56,114 nt of DNA from Desulfurococcales archaeon (GTDB taxonomy: Archaea > Thermoproteota > Thermoprotei_A > Sulfolobales > Desulfurococcaceae): the NCBI GenBank assembly GCA_015520735.1, contig WAPN01000030.1:1-56114 (forward strand), read 5' to 3'. Below, piece after piece: positions 22,301 to 30,815 of the stretch. A program made the position numbers and the translations under genes. How positions within the stretch are numbered: position 1 is the stretch's first letter; the number at the start of each line of letters is the position of its first letter. Under the pieces are notes generated by a model. It was not told where the DNA came from. It saw only the letters and a list, made by a program, of their open reading frames with translations, and ran no database searches.

Positions 22301-23950
22301 TTAGCTTGTCTCGGGTGGTTTCTCCTCAGCGCTCCTACCTATGGCTTCATCAATGATCTCCTTGGCTAGCCCTGTTGCGGCAGCTATTTCGTTGCTGGAG
22401 AGCTCCTTGTATTTCTCCCTATTGATATAGATGAGGAATATTGCTTCAGAGATTATTCCGTGTTCCTTAGCAAACTTGTCGAGCGGTATCTCGTAGCGAT
22501 CCACTATCCTTCCCGCCGCGGTCTTCGCTACTAGGACGTAACTAAATAGATCTTCGGCGGCCGAGGGAAACACGTCTATCGATATGATGGTAACCTTTAT
22601 GTCTTCGAGACGGAACCCTTTCTCACCGAGAAGAGCCGAGAGTTCCGTGCTTATCTGCTTGTTTATTGCTGCTTGTATGACTTCCTTGAAACGCCTGGAG
22701 AATATATGGCGCGCATCATTCTTGTTTATAGTGTATTTCGCAAGAAGCTTCCATGCTGGCTTTCTTATGTAGAGCAGGTTTTTGAGGGCTTGGCGTCCAA
22801 GCTCCCTGTAGCTTTCACCACAGACAGCGCCTATGTCTCCTCTTGCCATGATGTTTTGTAGTAGCCCATATATGCTGTAATCTGTTAGAGCCATGTAGGC
22901 TTCTAGGTCGCCCTCAACAACCCTGTCTATTATTCCCGCGATATAGTGTTTGAGGCATCCCAGGAGTATACCTATGGTCTCGATGAAGGCGAGATTGACA
23001 TGATGTAGATAGACGTTCTTATACATGAATTTCCTTGCATTTAGGAGCCTAACAAGATCATCAACAGCCTTTGCCTCAATCCCGGGTATCAGGAGATTCT
23101 CGTAGGGAATTAGGTAGGTATTGAGTATAAGCCAATCAATATTGATCTCGCCGAGAGGAAGTCCCGTGTAGTAGCTATCCCGCTTAAGATAATCTAGTAT
23201 GTCAGCAGGGTAGAAGAAGTCTCTGACGGCTAGTCTGACAACCATGTGGGGGGCGAGATCGGGGCTTGGCTGGAAATAGTCTTCACGGTTTAGGAGACCC
23301 TTCTTGCCGAGATCAGTATATTTAGCCATGCTGTATGGAGGCTTCATAGCTACATCCAATAACTCTATAACAGTGTCGGCGTCGATACCCTTGTTACTAT
23401 CCTTCACAACGCGATGGATAATGCGGCGGAGATAATCCCTATAGATCAGGTACCCCATGACCTCATGATTCCCGAACCTATAGCCAAGGAACTCGGGATT
23501 GCCGAGAACGTACTTGTCAAAAGCATGACTGAAGGGCCCGTGCCCCACATCATGTAGGAGCCCAGTGATACGTGCTGCAAGCATTAGCTCACGAGCGTGG
23601 CGGAGCATGTACTTGCCGGTATCGCCTAGATGAGCATCCAGTAGCTCGAGGCTCCTGAGGAGTTGATCCATGAACCTATAGGCGATATGCATCACGCCAA
23701 GGCTGTGGTTGAAACGCGTATGGGTTGCCGATGGATAAACGAAATGTGCAGCCTGTAGCTGGAGAATATATCGTAATCTCTGCAAAGGCCAGGTATCAAT
23801 AATCCTATCCTCCAAACCCTTGACATATCTTATATAGTTATAAATCACATCCCTTATTTGCGCGTCGAAAGGCATTAACCAGAGCAGGCTAACCTCTCTG
23901 CCAGCAATCTCTTCTTGCTTTGTAGCTCTAGCATGTCGCTGTGCAGTCAC
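22301..23950 (-). CDS. HD-domain phosphohydrolase (paralogue of the 1883-3451 protein)
   Basis: A second COG1078-like HD phosphohydrolase, 549 residues from the GTG at 23950. Motifs: THTRFNHSLGVMH (H77, H82), LLHDVGHGPFSHAFD (H133, D134, H137) and ADILDYLKRDSYYTG. It carries an insertion between the HD motif and the ILDYLKRD motif relative to the paralogue, and a different C-terminus. A TTG at 23968 extends the frame, but the TATA box CTTTATAATG (23984-23993) puts transcription start near 23962, and GGTGG (23958-23962) precedes the GTG, so I choose 23950. Substrate unknown; nucleotide phosphates likely. Confidence 0.83.
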   Translation of the reverse strand: MTAQRHARATKQEEIAGREVSLLWLMPFDAQIRDVIYNYIRYVKGLEDRIIDTWPLQRLRYILQLQAAHFVYPSATHTRFNHSLGVMHIAYRFMDQLLRSLELLDAHLGDTGKYMLRHARELMLAARITGLLHDVGHGPFSHAFDKYVLGNPEFLGYRFGNHEVMGYLIYRDYLRRIIHRVVKDSNKGIDADTVIELLDVAMKPPYSMAKYTDLGKKGLLNREDYFQPSPDLAPHMVVRLAVRDFFYPADILDYLKRDSYYTGLPLGEINIDWLILNTYLIPYENLLIPGIEAKAVDDLVRLLNARKFMYKNVYLHHVNLAFIETIGILLGCLKHYIAGIIDRVVEGDLEAYMALTDYSIYGLLQNIMARGDIGAVCGESYRELGRQALKNLLYIRKPAWKLLAKYTINKNDARHIFSRRFKEVIQAAINKQISTELSALLGEKGFRLEDIKVTIISIDVFPSAAEDLFSYVLVAKTAAGRIVDRYEIPLDKFAKEHGIISEAIFLIYINREKYKELSSNEIAAATGLAKEIIDEAIGRSAEEKPPETS

Positions 23951-24485
23951 AGTATTACCACCGATCAATTATTGGTTTGAGATCATTATAAAGTTTTCAT
24001 AGATATAACTAGGAGTCTATATATTCACTAATTCTACAAGCTTTATCATATCATTATTTCGCCACCATGCTACGTACGTTCATCGGAGACATGGGTTATG
24101 AGAACATTTTGTATTTTGTGATCTCTATGCAGTACCTTGTGCAAGGCACACTATAATGTTGTTGGAATAGGGCCGATGTATGTATCTTTTTGTTTCTAGC
24201 AACATGCTATGCCAATAGTGATCATCTTCGATGAATGATCTCACTATAATTGTGAATGGTATGAAGATGCATGGGTTTTTCGGAGGAATTTATGCAAGTG
24301 TATAAGACGTGGAGTGCCTCATGGATGATTCTACCTATGGATTGCGGGACTTATTTGACATAATATCCAATATAAGGTGTAGAATAACATTATTAATCCG
24401 TGTCGGTTTTCTGAGATAATTCTTTTAGGACTATATTGGCTATTTATTGCATACATAATACGTGATGTTTGCATGGGTGTGGTTC
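23951..24485. other. Long intergenic region with promoters, dyads and one tiny ORF
   Basis: About 535 bases without a normal gene. It holds the HD gene promoter (23984-23993), a TGTGC-AAG-GCACA dyad (24138-24150) overlapping CCTTG-TG-CAAGG (24135-24146), the 23-codon ORF at 24292, and an inverted pair CCAATATA (24367-24374) / TATATTGG (24432-24439) ahead of lysS. No tRNA-like or clear guide-RNA structure was found. Confidence 0.4.
24292..24363 (+). CDS. Possible 23-residue ORF with strong ribosome-binding site
   Basis: ATG at 24292 preceded by CGGAGGAATTT, an ideal Shine-Dalgarno at normal spacing, then 23 codons (MQVYKTWSASWMILPMDCGT...) and TAA. It lies 122 bases upstream of lysS. It could be a leader peptide or chance; no homology is apparent. 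Confidence 0.2.
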   Translation: MQVYKTWSASWMILPMDCGTYLT

Positions 24486-26120
24486 ATGGCAAATAAGCAC
24501 TGGATTGATGAACTTGCCGACATCCTCGAGGAAAGGTTAAGGAGCAGGGGTAAAGATGCCCTAGTGTTTAATGGGGGTCTTAGTGTTTCGGGTCTACAGC
24601 ATGTTGGCCGTTTGCGCGGCGAGATCATTATCCCTGAGACTTTGAGGAGGATTCTATCGCGTAGGGGTCTCAAGATTAAACAGTACTTGACACTATATAC
24701 GCAGGACGCATGGAAGGGCAAGGAGAGCCAACGTAGGGCCTTCAAGGATCCCGGGGAGGCCAAGAAGTATACGGGATGGCCATTGATAAGAGTACCTGAT
24801 CCTGAGGGGTGCCATGCTAACTGGGTGGAACATTTCTGGGAGGATTTTGGCCCCTATATCAAGGAATTCACGGATGGAAATATAGAGGTCGTGACTACGA
24901 CCGACCTCTATATAGGGAAACTCAGAGAATTCACTAAGAAAACGTTCGAGCTGAGGAACAAGGTCAGAGAGATAATCAACAAGTATAGGGGAAGAAAGAG
25001 GTATCCCGAGACATGGATACCATTCGAGCCGATATGTGAGGGGTGCGGGAGGATCGATAAGACAGAGACGACCAAGATAATTGATGATGGGAGAGTAGAG
25101 TATAGGTGCAAGTACTGTGGCCACCATGGAGAGACCAGTATTGTAAATGGGAAATTAAACTGGAGAATAGAGTGGGTTGGTGTTTGGTGGGCTCTGGGCG
25201 TCGATTTTGAGCCGTACGGAAAAGACCACGCGACCCCTGGAGGGAGCAGGGACAGCTGTGTTGACCTAGCCATTAATGCTTATGGAATAATGCCTCCCGA
25301 GGGAATACCCTATGAATGGGTAGCAATGAGGACAAGAGACAAGAGAGTAGTGGACATGTCGAGCAGTGACTTCACAGGGTTCACGCCAAGGGAGTGGTAT
25401 GAGGTTGCTCATCCACATATATACAGATTCCTAGTCCTAAAGACGCCTCCCATGAAGAAGCTTGTCGTAAGCCTTTATGAGATACCACAGTATTATAGCC
25501 AGTACTATCAGGCGGAACGGATATACTATGGTGCGGAGGATCCCGGCGACGAGGAAAAAAGGATCTTATTGTCGAGGAGCTATGAGCTAAGCTACCCCAA
25601 TGGCGAACCACCCGATAAAATGCCGGAGCAAGTACCTTATACTCATTTAGCCGTGCTCGTCCAGCTAGTTCCCCGTGCGCTATGGAGTACAGAGGGGCTG
25701 AGGAGGCTCAGGAACAGCGGCCACTTACCAGAAAAGCCCACCGAGTATGGCGTCAAAAGAATACTCGAGACCATGGAGAGGGCAAGCAGATGGGTTGAAA
25801 AATACGCCCCTGACCATCTGAAGATAAGGCTTCTCGAAGAGCCTGATCCAGGGATAATCGAGGAGATACCGTGGGAGCACCGTGAGATACTGTATAGAAT
25901 GGGTAAAATGCTCGAAGAGCTTGAGGAGTGGAGTGAAGACTCAATAAAGAACGTTATGATCGTGGCAACCAAGAACCTTAGTCCGAAGGAGAGGCGCGCC
26001 CTATATCATAGCTTCTACAAGTTATTCCTAGGACAGCCGAGCGGGCCACGCGCGGCTCCACTAATAGCGCTGATAGGTAGGGATACAAGCGTGAAGTTCT
26101 TGAAGGCAGTTAAAAAATAG
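24486..26120 (+). CDS. lysS: Lysyl-tRNA synthetase, class I
   Basis: Charges tRNA-Lys with lysine. The class I Rossmann HIGH equivalent is SGLQHVGRLRG (HVGR at 39-42); GVDFEPYGKDHATPGGSRDSC matches the class I LysRS catalytic block; CEGCG...CKYCGHHG is the zinc-binding insertion. The C-terminal helical anticodon domain is present. The KMSKS loop is atypical: D290-MSSSD-F in place of K-M-S-x-S-x-G, lacking both lysines. ATG 24486 is chosen over GTG 24462 because GGTGTGG precedes it and the extension (MFAWVWF) is not LysRS-like. Confidence 0.93.
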   Translation: MANKHWIDELADILEERLRSRGKDALVFNGGLSVSGLQHVGRLRGEIIIPETLRRILSRRGLKIKQYLTLYTQDAWKGKESQRRAFKDPGEAKKYTGWPLIRVPDPEGCHANWVEHFWEDFGPYIKEFTDGNIEVVTTTDLYIGKLREFTKKTFELRNKVREIINKYRGRKRYPETWIPFEPICEGCGRIDKTETTKIIDDGRVEYRCKYCGHHGETSIVNGKLNWRIEWVGVWWALGVDFEPYGKDHATPGGSRDSCVDLAINAYGIMPPEGIPYEWVAMRTRDKRVVDMSSSDFTGFTPREWYEVAHPHIYRFLVLKTPPMKKLVVSLYEIPQYYSQYYQAERIYYGAEDPGDEEKRILLSRSYELSYPNGEPPDKMPEQVPYTHLAVLVQLVPRALWSTEGLRRLRNSGHLPEKPTEYGVKRILETMERASRWVEKYAPDHLKIRLLEEPDPGIIEEIPWEHREILYRMGKMLEELEEWSEDSIKNVMIVATKNLSPKERRALYHSFYKLFLGQPSGPRAAPLIALIGRDTSVKFLKAVKK

Positions 26121-26133
26121 CTTGTTTTTGTCG
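26121..26133 (+). terminator. Possible T-rich terminator after lysS
   Basis: CTTGTTTTTGTCG directly after the lysS stop, in a 37-base gap facing the convergent C25 protease gene. T-tracts terminate archaeal transcription; no hairpin. Confidence 0.3.
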
Positions 26134-26157
26134 GTCTTAACCTTCTATTCTGTCGTG

Positions 26158-29100
26158 CTATTTCTTCTTGATAAGGCCTAAGACTATTACTGCCGCTAGG
26201 ACTATGGCTGACACCACCATTCCCGCCTCACTGTAGATAGTCGTTGTTGATAGCTTATCTTGTAGGCTTGTGATGTTCTGGCTTAGCGAGGTAATACCGT
26301 TCATTATGGCTTGTTTAGCACTTCCTATGTCGCTCATTATCTTGCCTGTATTGGACTTTATTGTCTCCACTGTTGGTAAGAGTTTGTCGAGTGTTGCGTT
26401 CACCTGTCCTAGCCCCAACTTGAGGTCTGCGAGAACAGATTCGATACTGGCAAGCCTTGACCTGGCCTCCTTGATCTCCTCGCCGTTAGTCTTTATCGCG
26501 TCTAAGACGCTGGTCTTTATCATGGTCGATAGGCTCGTGAAGTTCTCGCCGACACTATATGCAAGGCTATGTAGCTCGCCGTAAATGTTTTGGAATCCAT
26601 TGTATAGCGATGTAACTGCTACCACGGAGAAGCTCGTGTAACCCCTCAGGAATAAGAAGCTGTTGTTTCTAATAGCCTCCACATATATCGTGTAGCGCCC
26701 CGGCTTCGTAGCATTAAATGATATAATATAGACCCCACTGCCTATGCTCTTTATTTCCGGTTTTATTGTCCCCCTAGGCCCTGTCACATCGATTTTTAAC
26801 ATGGCCTCAACTGGCTCGCCCCTATAGTAGGTGCGGAGAAATATGCTAACCTTTCTCCCGGTCTCCACGACTGGCGGCGCGTTACTTGTTATCATGAGAC
26901 TGTTTCTACTAATGATGCTTATCCGGGCCTTCATGAAGGGCTCTACCGCTGTTAATACATCGGGCGAAACATAGCTTGTTGGGAGTACGGTAACATTATA
27001 TGCTCCCGGCGCCAAGTAGGGTAGCGCCAGCCTCCATGATGTTGAACCATAGGTTAACTGCAGGTTTTGCACCAGTAGTCTGCCGGCAACATAGATGTTC
27101 ACAGTCCTTGTCCCCACCAGATCCATGCCATACGCCTTAATTATGATGGGTTCTCCGGGGCCCGTGGCAGATGGCCGTACAAGCACCCCGATAGCGCCGA
27201 GAAATATCCTTACTTCGCCCCAGCCGTACAAGCTGAACTTAACGAGTACTAGGCCGTTAACCCTGTCGTTGAACCTCAACGTGTAGTTGTATTCTCCCGT
27301 GGCTGGCAGAGCTATGTTTGTCTTATTAACGACATATAGTCCATATAGGAAGCCGTAGCTATTGACAAGCTTGACATTGGTGACCGTGACAGTGTTCTGG
27401 CCTCCAACCACATATATCCAAGCCTTCTGGGATACACCGTAAAGTGGGAGGTATCCCCGCGCAAAATATGATGTTATCTCGGCAGGTAGTTTGGCAACAT
27501 AGTTTCCGAGCTTAGTAACGCTGATTCCCGTTTTCTCGGTCGGGCTACTCCAGACAGGTAGTATGAGGTTAGAATCTCCGAGCAGCGATAGCTTGAATAC
27601 TTCGCCGAGAACATAGGGGTTAGTGCCCGGAACGCTTGCAAGATAATCAGTTATTCCCTGCGCCACTACGTAGCCGAGGCTTGTCTCGTTCGTTCTGCCC
27701 ATTAGCGAGCTATATGCTGCCAGTATATTATAGTGGAGATAAGTTGCCCCGTAATAGAATGTGTACTCAATACCGTCCATTAGATAGAACATTATGCCTA
27801 GCTCTGCGGCTACTCTTGCACTACCAATATACGCTATTCCCCCAGCAGGCGACATCAGTATTGCTTCTCCAAAGCTTGGTGGACGGAACCATGGTGATGG
27901 TACATTATCGTCCCATGCAGCGTTCATACAGGCTACGCTCGAGACTATCGGTACGCTCGGATTGTTTTTCATAGCCATCAGATCCGATACTGACGCTAGT
28001 ATTTCAAACGCCATAACTGTCTGGCCGTTTTCCTGGAGCAATAGTCGATCAGCCAAAGCATTGCCTGAGCCATGGCATAGTGCGAAATACCATAGTGCGC
28101 CGCTGTCACCACTCAGTATCTTTAGCACCGAGCTTCTATCATAGTTCATACTCGTCCTTGTAAGCATATGTACTCTGAGCATCGATAGTTGCCCCTTCAT
28201 GTTCATCATCGATAGTGCTGACTCGCCGAACATCAATGTCTGGCCGAACGGGTAGCCGCCGGTCATGTAGAGATCTCTACTACTCCTAGCCCCTGAGCTG
28301 TACCATGCTATGATCTTGTTTATTACGTACTCTACAATTGATGGGTTACTAAACGGTATTCTTCCGACATATATGTTGGGGGCTAGGTCAAGGTCTGGGC
28401 TGGCGTAGAAGAAGTCTGTTGGAACCCAATTATTGTAGGAATCATAGATCTTGTAGTGGTAGTAGAAGCTTGGAGGTATGTCGCTGGCATTCCCTATGAT
28501 CAGGAGACTACCGTATTCTCCGAGAGTCTTGTTGAGATAATCTATTATTTTGAGGGCTAGCGTCCAATTATAGGTCTTCGCGATGATCCCGTAGTAGGTG
28601 TCATTGAATAACGGGTTGTAGAATCCTGGGTACTGGGTAATATTGTTTATAGGCTTATAGTTCTTCCATATATAGCTCGTCGTGACAATAGTGACATTAT
28701 AGCCTTTATTCTTGTAGAAGTCGGCAAGCCTCGTGACGTTTCCCACTAACTTATCTGTTGTGAGAATAAGGAGTGATTTATCAGCATATATTATGGGGAT
28801 AGGGCTTGGGTAATCAACATATATCGATGCCTTGTCGATATAGAATAGCGTATTAGTTACGGGATCATATTGTGCTGGATAGTATCTTACGATGATTATT
28901 GTTTTTCCATGCATGCCATGCCATACATTGACGTCTAGGAGTTTTCCGGGATAGTATTTATCTGTCGAATATATTTCTTTGTCCACAACATAACGCAGTG
29001 TCTGATTACCTAGCCCATATAGGAGCGGCTGAGGTGCTGGGACCACGGGGTTAACAAGATATTTTTCACCTACTTGCTCGATGTAGATATATGCGTGAAC

Positions 29101-29424
29101 ATTATCGGCTGGAACGTAGCCGTTAACCTCGATCTTATAGGTGTATACGGGCAACATTGGGTGTCCAGGCGTCACTATGTATGAGCGTGCGCCATCGGCT
29201 ACGATGAATGTGTAGTTTCTCAGCACAGTCGTGAAGCTGTATTTATAGTCAGCGGTGAATCCTAGGGGAGTATTTAACGGGTGATCAATATATGGTCCAA
29301 CGATTCCATGTCGGCTCAGCACATGGTATGGTTGTAGAGGAGCGTATCCTACTGCCTGTAGAGGTGCTACAATCACTGTTATAGCTAGAAGTGATATGAG
29401 TACATATTTGAACAATATATTCAT
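26158..29424 (-). CDS. Gingipain-like C25 peptidase, membrane-anchored surface protein
   Basis: A 1088-residue exported protease. Order: signal peptide (1-24), propeptide-like region with the C25 signature GHPMLPVYTYKIEV (about 87-100), caspase-like C25 domain (about 215-620) with catalytic H451 (ALCHGSGN) and C499 (SSVACMNAAWD), beta-sandwich domains (about 640-960, including IYVEAI), a coiled-coil stalk (about 985-1060) and a C-terminal TM anchor with cytoplasmic KKK. Many N-x-T/S sites suggest glycosylation. Likely a stalked cell-surface Cys protease for peptide feeding or envelope processing. TATA-like ATTTAAATG at about 29474-29483 (minus strand) upstream. Single gene. Confidence 0.85.
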   Translation of the reverse strand: MNILFKYVLISLLAITVIVAPLQAVGYAPLQPYHVLSRHGIVGPYIDHPLNTPLGFTADYKYSFTTVLRNYTFIVADGARSYIVTPGHPMLPVYTYKIEVNGYVPADNVHAYIYIEQVGEKYLVNPVVPAPQPLLYGLGNQTLRYVVDKEIYSTDKYYPGKLLDVNVWHGMHGKTIIIVRYYPAQYDPVTNTLFYIDKASIYVDYPSPIPIIYADKSLLILTTDKLVGNVTRLADFYKNKGYNVTIVTTSYIWKNYKPINNITQYPGFYNPLFNDTYYGIIAKTYNWTLALKIIDYLNKTLGEYGSLLIIGNASDIPPSFYYHYKIYDSYNNWVPTDFFYASPDLDLAPNIYVGRIPFSNPSIVEYVINKIIAWYSSGARSSRDLYMTGGYPFGQTLMFGESALSMMNMKGQLSMLRVHMLTRTSMNYDRSSVLKILSGDSGALWYFALCHGSGNALADRLLLQENGQTVMAFEILASVSDLMAMKNNPSVPIVSSVACMNAAWDDNVPSPWFRPPSFGEAILMSPAGGIAYIGSARVAAELGIMFYLMDGIEYTFYYGATYLHYNILAAYSSLMGRTNETSLGYVVAQGITDYLASVPGTNPYVLGEVFKLSLLGDSNLILPVWSSPTEKTGISVTKLGNYVAKLPAEITSYFARGYLPLYGVSQKAWIYVVGGQNTVTVTNVKLVNSYGFLYGLYVVNKTNIALPATGEYNYTLRFNDRVNGLVLVKFSLYGWGEVRIFLGAIGVLVRPSATGPGEPIIIKAYGMDLVGTRTVNIYVAGRLLVQNLQLTYGSTSWRLALPYLAPGAYNVTVLPTSYVSPDVLTAVEPFMKARISIISRNSLMITSNAPPVVETGRKVSIFLRTYYRGEPVEAMLKIDVTGPRGTIKPEIKSIGSGVYIISFNATKPGRYTIYVEAIRNNSFLFLRGYTSFSVVAVTSLYNGFQNIYGELHSLAYSVGENFTSLSTMIKTSVLDAIKTNGEEIKEARSRLASIESVLADLKLGLGQVNATLDKLLPTVETIKSNTGKIMSDIGSAKQAIMNGITSLSQNITSLQDKLSTTTIYSEAGMVVSAIVLAAVIVLGLIKKK

Positions 29425-29568
29425 ATGTTACACCCTATCTCAATTGTTTGGAGATATTAATGAACCCTAGAACATTTAAATTTTCCCATAAAATCAACGC
29501 ATCAACAATTACATATTACATTGATATAATACTATGTATGTATACAGTTTATAGGAGGGACAGGTAAA

Positions 29569-30732
29569 ATGCTCGAGAAATTCACCGTTTATAACGGTGG
29601 AGTCAAACTATACTTCGGCCCGCAAGTCATAGGGGATCTCAAGAAGCATCTGAAAAACCACAAAAAGCTTCTCATAGTCTCTGGGAAAAGATCAGCCGAT
29701 ATATCAGGGGCTTTCCCCGAGCTCAAAAAGATCCTCGATGAACAGGGAATAGAGTATGTTAGATATACAGATGTGAAGCCTAATCCTACCGATAATATCG
29801 TAGAGACTATTAGGCAGGCCTACCTCGATGAGAACTGTGACGGCATAGTGGCCATTGGCGGTGGAAGCCCAATAGACTCGGCTAAAGCCGCCCGCGTGCT
29901 GATCGCTGGAGGTGGAAGTATAAAGGAGTATCTATACGGCTTAAGAAAACCACCGGCACAGCAGCCTCCACTATACGCTATAAACCTTACACATGGAACG
30001 GGAACGGAGATCGATAGGTACTCCGTCGTCACAATCGTTGAGACACGCGAGAAAATAGGTTTCGGGCCCGGATACCCGACAGCCTCAGTAGATGATCCCA
30101 GGTACCTAGTAACTCTACCCACGAACCAAACAAAATACACAGCTCTGGACGCATTCGCGCACGCGGTTGAGTCCAGTACCTCGTCGCTAAGTAGCCCGTA
30201 CTCCAGATTATTATCGAGGGAGGCGGTAGCCCTGATAGTCAAATACCTCCCAGTAGCGGTAGAGAAGCCCGATGATCTCGAGGCAAGGTACTGGCTACTA
30301 TACGCTTCAATGCTCGCAGGCATAGCAATAGACCATGGCGTAACACAGCTTGGCCATGGACTAGAACACGTGTTATCAGGCCTGAAACCGGAGCTACCGC
30401 ACGGCGCAGGACTGGCAATACTGTACCGGGAGCTTATAAGGCATTTCTACCGCGAGAGACCATTGGAGATGAAATATGTTCTTGAACCACTTGAGCCAAG
30501 CCTGAAACCGGTTCCCGATGATGCCGACAAGGCGCAGGAAGCATTCAATAAGTTCCTAGGGAAAATAGGGTTCACCGAGACACTATCAACCTACGGATTT
30601 ACGAGGGAAGATGTTGATGAAATAATAAGGCTACTCTACGAGACAAACCTGCGGAAACGCTACGAGCCCCTAACTCCGTATGGGCTGCCGGATAAGGACT
30701 ACCTGAAACAGCTCATACTTAAACTCCTCTAG
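29569..30732 (+). CDS. Iron-containing alcohol dehydrogenase
   Basis: A 387-residue group III (Fe-dependent) alcohol dehydrogenase, probably reducing aldehydes from 2-oxoacid fermentation to alcohols with NAD(P)H. The dinucleotide motif GGGSPIDSAKA is at 97-107; metal ligands D194, H198 (TALDAFAHAVES), H263 and H278 (LGHGLEHVLSG...LPHGAG). Length is typical. ATG preceded by GGAGGGA; TATA-like GATATAATA at about 29523-29531. Co-factor preference and physiological substrate cannot be read from sequence. It is a single-gene unit upstream of leuS. Confidence 0.9.
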   Translation: MLEKFTVYNGGVKLYFGPQVIGDLKKHLKNHKKLLIVSGKRSADISGAFPELKKILDEQGIEYVRYTDVKPNPTDNIVETIRQAYLDENCDGIVAIGGGSPIDSAKAARVLIAGGGSIKEYLYGLRKPPAQQPPLYAINLTHGTGTEIDRYSVVTIVETREKIGFGPGYPTASVDDPRYLVTLPTNQTKYTALDAFAHAVESSTSSLSSPYSRLLSREAVALIVKYLPVAVEKPDDLEARYWLLYASMLAGIAIDHGVTQLGHGLEHVLSGLKPELPHGAGLAILYRELIRHFYRERPLEMKYVLEPLEPSLKPVPDDADKAQEAFNKFLGKIGFTETLSTYGFTREDVDEIIRLLYETNLRKRYEPLTPYGLPDKDYLKQLILKLL

Positions 30733-30815
30733 CTCGCGCCCTCGAACGTGTTTGAGCATGGCATAAAAGCAATTATTTATTTTTCACATAATTCAAGACC
30801 AAAACATCGAGGGTA

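Noticed and set aside
24462-24485. Longer LysRS start (GTG at 24462)
   Set aside because: Adds a hydrophobic non-conserved segment; GGTGTGG is placed for ATG 24486.
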